Source of the DNA: Roseimicrobium sp. ORNL1
GTDB taxonomy: Bacteria; Verrucomicrobiota; Verrucomicrobiia; Verrucomicrobiales; Verrucomicrobiaceae
Assembly (NCBI RefSeq): GCF_011044495.1
Contig: NZ_CP049143.1
Location: 124,001 to 188,000, forward strand
Direction of reading: 5' to 3'
DNA length: 64,000 nucleotides
A program made the position numbers and the translations under genes. The notes beneath the pieces are model-generated. The model did no database searches. It worked only from the letters and a program-made list of their open reading frames with translations, and was not told where the DNA came from. This document shows, piece by piece, positions 61,325 to 64,000 of the stretch; the stretch's first letter is position 1, and every line of letters starts with the position of its first letter.

Positions 61325-62662
61325 CTATTGTTTCAACTGCGGCAGCAACACCGAGACATTGGCCCCGCCTTGCGCGCGATTCTCCACGCGGAGTTCTCCT
61401 TCGTGGGCCTTCACGATTTCCGCCGCCACGCTGAGTCCGATGCCCATGCCGCCCTCCCTCTCGCTGAAGAAGAACTCGGAGAAACGCGCCAGTGCGTCAG
61501 TGGAAAAACCATTTCCCGTATCCATGAAGGAGACCGTGATCACTTTTCCATCGGAAGTCGCCTTCACCGTCAAGGCGCCTCCTATAGGCATCGCCTGGAT
61601 GGCATTCACCAGCAGATTGCTGAAGACCTGTGCCAGCCGCCGGGAGTCCCCACGGACAGGAAGTGGTTCGGAAGCGTCCAGCGTAGTGTGGATTTGCGCG
61701 TGCTCGATCTGCGGCTGGTGCACCTGCATCACCCGCGTGAGCACGGCCACCAGCTCCACCCGGCGCATGGTGGGCGGCTGCGGTTTGCTCAAGTACATCC
61801 ACTGGCTGACCAGGCTTTCGATGCGAGCAGCCTCGTGTTCGATGGTTTGTGCGGTGATGCGGCCTTCCACCTCTCCCCCCGGCCAGAGCTGCGCATGCAT
61901 CTTGATGGCAGATACGGGATTCTGAATTTCATGCGCCAGCGCCGCGGTCATGCGTCCCAGCACGGCGAGCTTCTCCGCCTGCGCGCGCTGATCACGCTCA
62001 TTGTGCAGGGCTTCTCGCGTGTGAAGGAAAGCGCGTGCGACATCGCCGATTTCATCGTTGCGCGAAGCTTCGGGCAGGTTGAGCGGGCCCGGAGAATCGA
62101 TGTCTGGAAGGCGGCGAGCAAGATGGCGCAGCGGCATCACTAGGCCGCGCGCCAGCACCCAGCCGAAGGCCAGCGCAAAAAACCAGAAGGTCGCCAGCAG
62201 TGCCAGTGTCCGGGGGTGGCGCAGTGTGGCGTAGAGTGGGGGACTGGGCTTGGCCAGCACAAGATCGCGCATGTCATCCAGGGGCACCGCCACCGCGTCG
62301 AACCGTCCGATTTCATGAGACATGCCATCGGGTGCGAGCTGCTTTGCCAGTGCTTCTCGTAGCATCGGGTCTGGCATGGCGGGAGTGGTCAGCCCAGTGT
62401 CCCGATGCCTGAAGTACACCTCCACCCCGAGCACCTCGCCCAACTGGGAGGCCATGCGCTCGCTGGAGGGCAGCGTCATGCGCCGGAGGAATTCCGCATT
62501 CGTCTGTGCCAGCCGCGCAAAATCCTGCCGCTCATCCTGCTGGATGTTCCACCACTGGAGCGCCACGAGCAGGATCGACCCCGCCAGCACGAATGCGGCG
62601 AAGGGCAGCGAGATGCGCCAGGAAAGACGATTGGGTGACACTGGCCGGAGTGTGGAACGCAC
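61325..62662 (-). CDS. Sensor histidine kinase
   Basis: 445 aa. Two membrane segments (about 15-37 and 152-172) surround a periplasmic sensor of 110 residues; a HAMP-like segment (ARGLVMPLRHLARRLPDID) leads to the H-box LAHEIQNP with His244, then NLLVNAIQA, DTGNGF and GGMGIGLS of the ATPase part. Autophosphorylation and transfer to the NtrC-like protein encoded downstream are likely. An IS630-type element lies 80 bp before the start codon, within the promoter region, and may alter its expression. Confidence 0.92.
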   Translation of the reverse strand: MRSTLRPVSPNRLSWRISLPFAAFVLAGSILLVALQWWNIQQDERQDFARLAQTNAEFLRRMTLPSSERMASQLGEVLGVEVYFRHRDTGLTTPAMPDPMLREALAKQLAPDGMSHEIGRFDAVAVPLDDMRDLVLAKPSPPLYATLRHPRTLALLATFWFFALAFGWVLARGLVMPLRHLARRLPDIDSPGPLNLPEASRNDEIGDVARAFLHTREALHNERDQRAQAEKLAVLGRMTAALAHEIQNPVSAIKMHAQLWPGGEVEGRITAQTIEHEAARIESLVSQWMYLSKPQPPTMRRVELVAVLTRVMQVHQPQIEHAQIHTTLDASEPLPVRGDSRRLAQVFSNLLVNAIQAMPIGGALTVKATSDGKVITVSFMDTGNGFSTDALARFSEFFFSEREGGMGIGLSVAAEIVKAHEGELRVENRAQGGANVSVLLPQLKQ

Positions 62663-62755
62663 GCCCCATATGCGCGAGAATTTTCGCCGTGTCCCTGCGC
62701 GTAGCAGACATGGCTTGTCCCTGGGAAAATGAGAGGTGGCTAGAGCATTTTCTAT

Positions 62756-63322
62756 TTAATTTGTCGCATAATTGGCATGGCGGAAGAAATTGGCGCAGTG
62801 TTCTGGTGAGAACATGTCCAGAGCTTGCGCGACGGCGGCTTCCAAGCCCTCAAAGGTGCGCTGTGCTGCATGGCGCACATGTGCTTTGAGTTTGGCAAAA
62901 GCCATTTCAATGGGATTGAGGTCGGGGCTGTACGCAGGCAGGTAAATCAAGCGTGCGCCTCGTGCTTCGATCGCCTGTGCCACGCCGCTGACCTTGTGAC
63001 TGGCAAGATTGTCGCAGATGACAATGTCACCGGGTGTGAGTTGCGGAGCCAAGAACTGTTCGATGTAGGCTAGGAATGCAGACCCGTTCATGGGTCCATC
63101 CAGCACACACGGAGCACAAAGGCGATCCTGACGCAGCGCCACCACCAAAGTCGCCGTGTGCCAATGTCCAAAGGGCACCGCACAACGGCAGCGCTGCCCA
63201 CTGGCCGAACGTCCATACAACCGGCTCATTTTGGTATTGAGTCCCGTCTCGTCCAAGAAGACCAAGTGACGGCCTTCCCATTGGCTTTGCTGCTCACGCC
63301 AGAGCTGGCGAGCCGCTTGCAA
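62756..63322 (-). CDS. IS630-type transposase, second frame (DDE catalytic part)
   Basis: The frame begins after the slippery site and has the DDE-type core: HLVFLDETGLNTKMSR (first Asp), VICDNLASHKV (second Asp) and LPAYSPDLNPIEMAFAKLK (Glu) in the order expected for IS630. The TTG given as start is only formal; it is expected to be made as a fusion with the first frame by +1 (or equivalent) shift at the A8 run near 63355-63362. Confidence 0.88.
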   Translation of the reverse strand: MQAARQLWREQQSQWEGRHLVFLDETGLNTKMSRLYGRSASGQRCRCAVPFGHWHTATLVVALRQDRLCAPCVLDGPMNGSAFLAYIEQFLAPQLTPGDIVICDNLASHKVSGVAQAIEARGARLIYLPAYSPDLNPIEMAFAKLKAHVRHAAQRTFEGLEAAVAQALDMFSPEHCANFFRHANYATN

Positions 63323-63323
63323 G

Positions 63324-63698
63324 TCAGGCCGCTCTTGCTCGGCGGCGTGCAGCGTTTTTTTTATAGCTCAAGCCCAGCTTCTCCAGCCGATGCCACAGGG
63401 CGGTGGTGCCGATGTTGATGTCCAACTGCTTGTTCAAACGCTCGCTCATCTCCTCCAGGCTCAAATCAGGTTGCTGGGAGATCCATTGATGCAACAGCTC
63501 ATCATGTCCTTCCAGGCGGGAGCGGCGGTAACCACCTCGTTGCTTGGGTTCCACCGTGCCCTCCTCCAAGTGACGCTTCCAGAAGCGTTCGACGCTGCGT
63601 TTGGAAACCCCAAAGAGTCGCGCGAGTTCCTCGGCGCTTTGTCCCCGTCGCCGACCGGCCACCAGTCGCTTACGCAGATCCATGCTGAAGCTCTTCAT
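63324..63698 (-). CDS. IS630-type transposase, first frame (helix-turn-helix part)
   Basis: 124 aa from the ATG at 63698. A helix-turn-helix (SAEELARLFGVSKRSVERFW) and a second winged-helix part (LSLEEMSERLNKQLDINIG) form the DNA-binding region. The last 14 codons after SYKK are out of frame relative to the family; the expected sequence TLHAAEQERPDLQAA is found in the other frame, reached by losing one A of the A8 run on the minus strand. Confidence 0.88.
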   Translation of the reverse strand: MKSFSMDLRKRLVAGRRRGQSAEELARLFGVSKRSVERFWKRHLEEGTVEPKQRGGYRRSRLEGHDELLHQWISQQPDLSLEEMSERLNKQLDINIGTTALWHRLEKLGLSYKKNAARRRARAA

Positions 63699-63976
63699 GA
63701 GCTACTCTAGCATCATTCTCAGTTTGCGACAAATTAAACAGAAAACGCTCTAAATCTACATGGTCAATTTGTGTCCATGCACTCCGATTGGAGGGTCAAA
63801 TTTGCTCCGAAGGCGAATTTGCCCGGAATGAATTGCGCGTAAACTATTCATCATGAGATTAATGTGATTGGAAGGCATGTCGGGGCGTGATCCGCAATTG
63901 GAGATCATTGTGATCGCAAAAGACGGTCTTCTTCCGCCATCATCGGCGCGCTCAACGCACAACCTATCAACCAAAC

Positions 63977-64000
63977 ATGACAAACCGACTCTTCACCTGG
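63977..64000 (+). CDS. Start of a gene cut by the window end
   Basis: ATG at 63977 opens a frame reading MTNRLFTW at the window edge. Too little is present to identify it. The 220 bp between the IS630 element and this start probably hold its promoter; nothing else was recognised there. Confidence 0.4.

Larger units (their letters stand above)
62743..63750 (-). mobile_element. IS630-type insertion sequence, complete, 1008 bp
   Basis: Terminal inverted repeats of about 26 bp are seen: GAGCATTTTCTATTTAATTT from 62743 on the left and the matching inverted arm ending at 63750 on the right (two mismatches). TA dinucleotides at 62741-62742 and 63751-63752 are the target duplication characteristic of IS630 elements. 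The transposase is in two overlapping frames. Both ends are intact. Confidence 0.92.

Noticed and set aside
63756-63983. A 75-codon minus-strand open frame at the window end
   Set aside because: No start context, low-complexity composition and overlap with the promoter of the plus-strand gene starting at 63977.

Overview
The window is a high-GC bacterial chromosome segment. Twin-arginine DUF1501 proteins paired with DUF1553 or c-type-cytochrome-like partners, DUF1080, beta-helix and FG-GAP secreted proteins, and many signal peptides point to Verrucomicrobiota, probably Verrucomicrobiales. That placement is inferred from gene content, not from a marker-gene tree. Good Shine-Dalgarno sites are rare, so many starts were chosen from domain boundaries and signal peptides.

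1-29 kb is mostly exported and metabolic genes: a DUF1553/DUF1501 pair, a lower-GC cargo unit (a reverse transcriptase divergent from an ATPase with a TOPRIM-like tail, 2.8-5.9 kb), a beta-propeller protein sitting between a large repeat protein and a decayed copy of that protein's 3' end, an M32 carboxypeptidase, a second cytochrome-like/DUF1501 pair, a PHP-type hydrolase, FG-GAP and EF-hand proteins, TrmO, DUF1080, dihydroorotase and a cyclase-like receptor. 29.5-36.8 kb is accessory: an orphan mutS 3' fragment, a minus-strand block with replication and toxin modules (DUF3987, TOPRIM primase, excisionase-like HTH, zeta toxin) and a RAYT transposase between two REP pairs. Housekeeping hrpA and accD follow. 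A second lower-GC island (about 42.2-47.5 kb) holds a frameshifted IS1595-type transposase, small unknown genes and an odd proline tRNA-like gene, and ends inside the 3' part of comF. 48-56 kb is chromosomal again (DUF2851, retropepsin-like protein, FHA protein, purA-uppS, two zinc-ribbon membrane paralogues). 56.9-62.7 kb is a co-directional block: histidine kinase, NtrC-like regulator, and periplasmic rhodanese, HMA, thioredoxin and haem-motif proteins. A complete IS630-type element lies upstream of the kinase.

Several repeat families have no coding function: five 173-175 bp elements with near-perfect 32-bp inverted ends, REP pairs around the RAYT gene, a third palindromic family with one copy read through inside hrpA, and two smaller families. 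The best candidate for an undescribed system is the divergent reverse transcriptase/ATPase-TOPRIM pair, which looks like an anti-phage unit. The repeat-rich protein with a plant-IQM-like motif and spaced tyrosine motifs is the second most interesting item.
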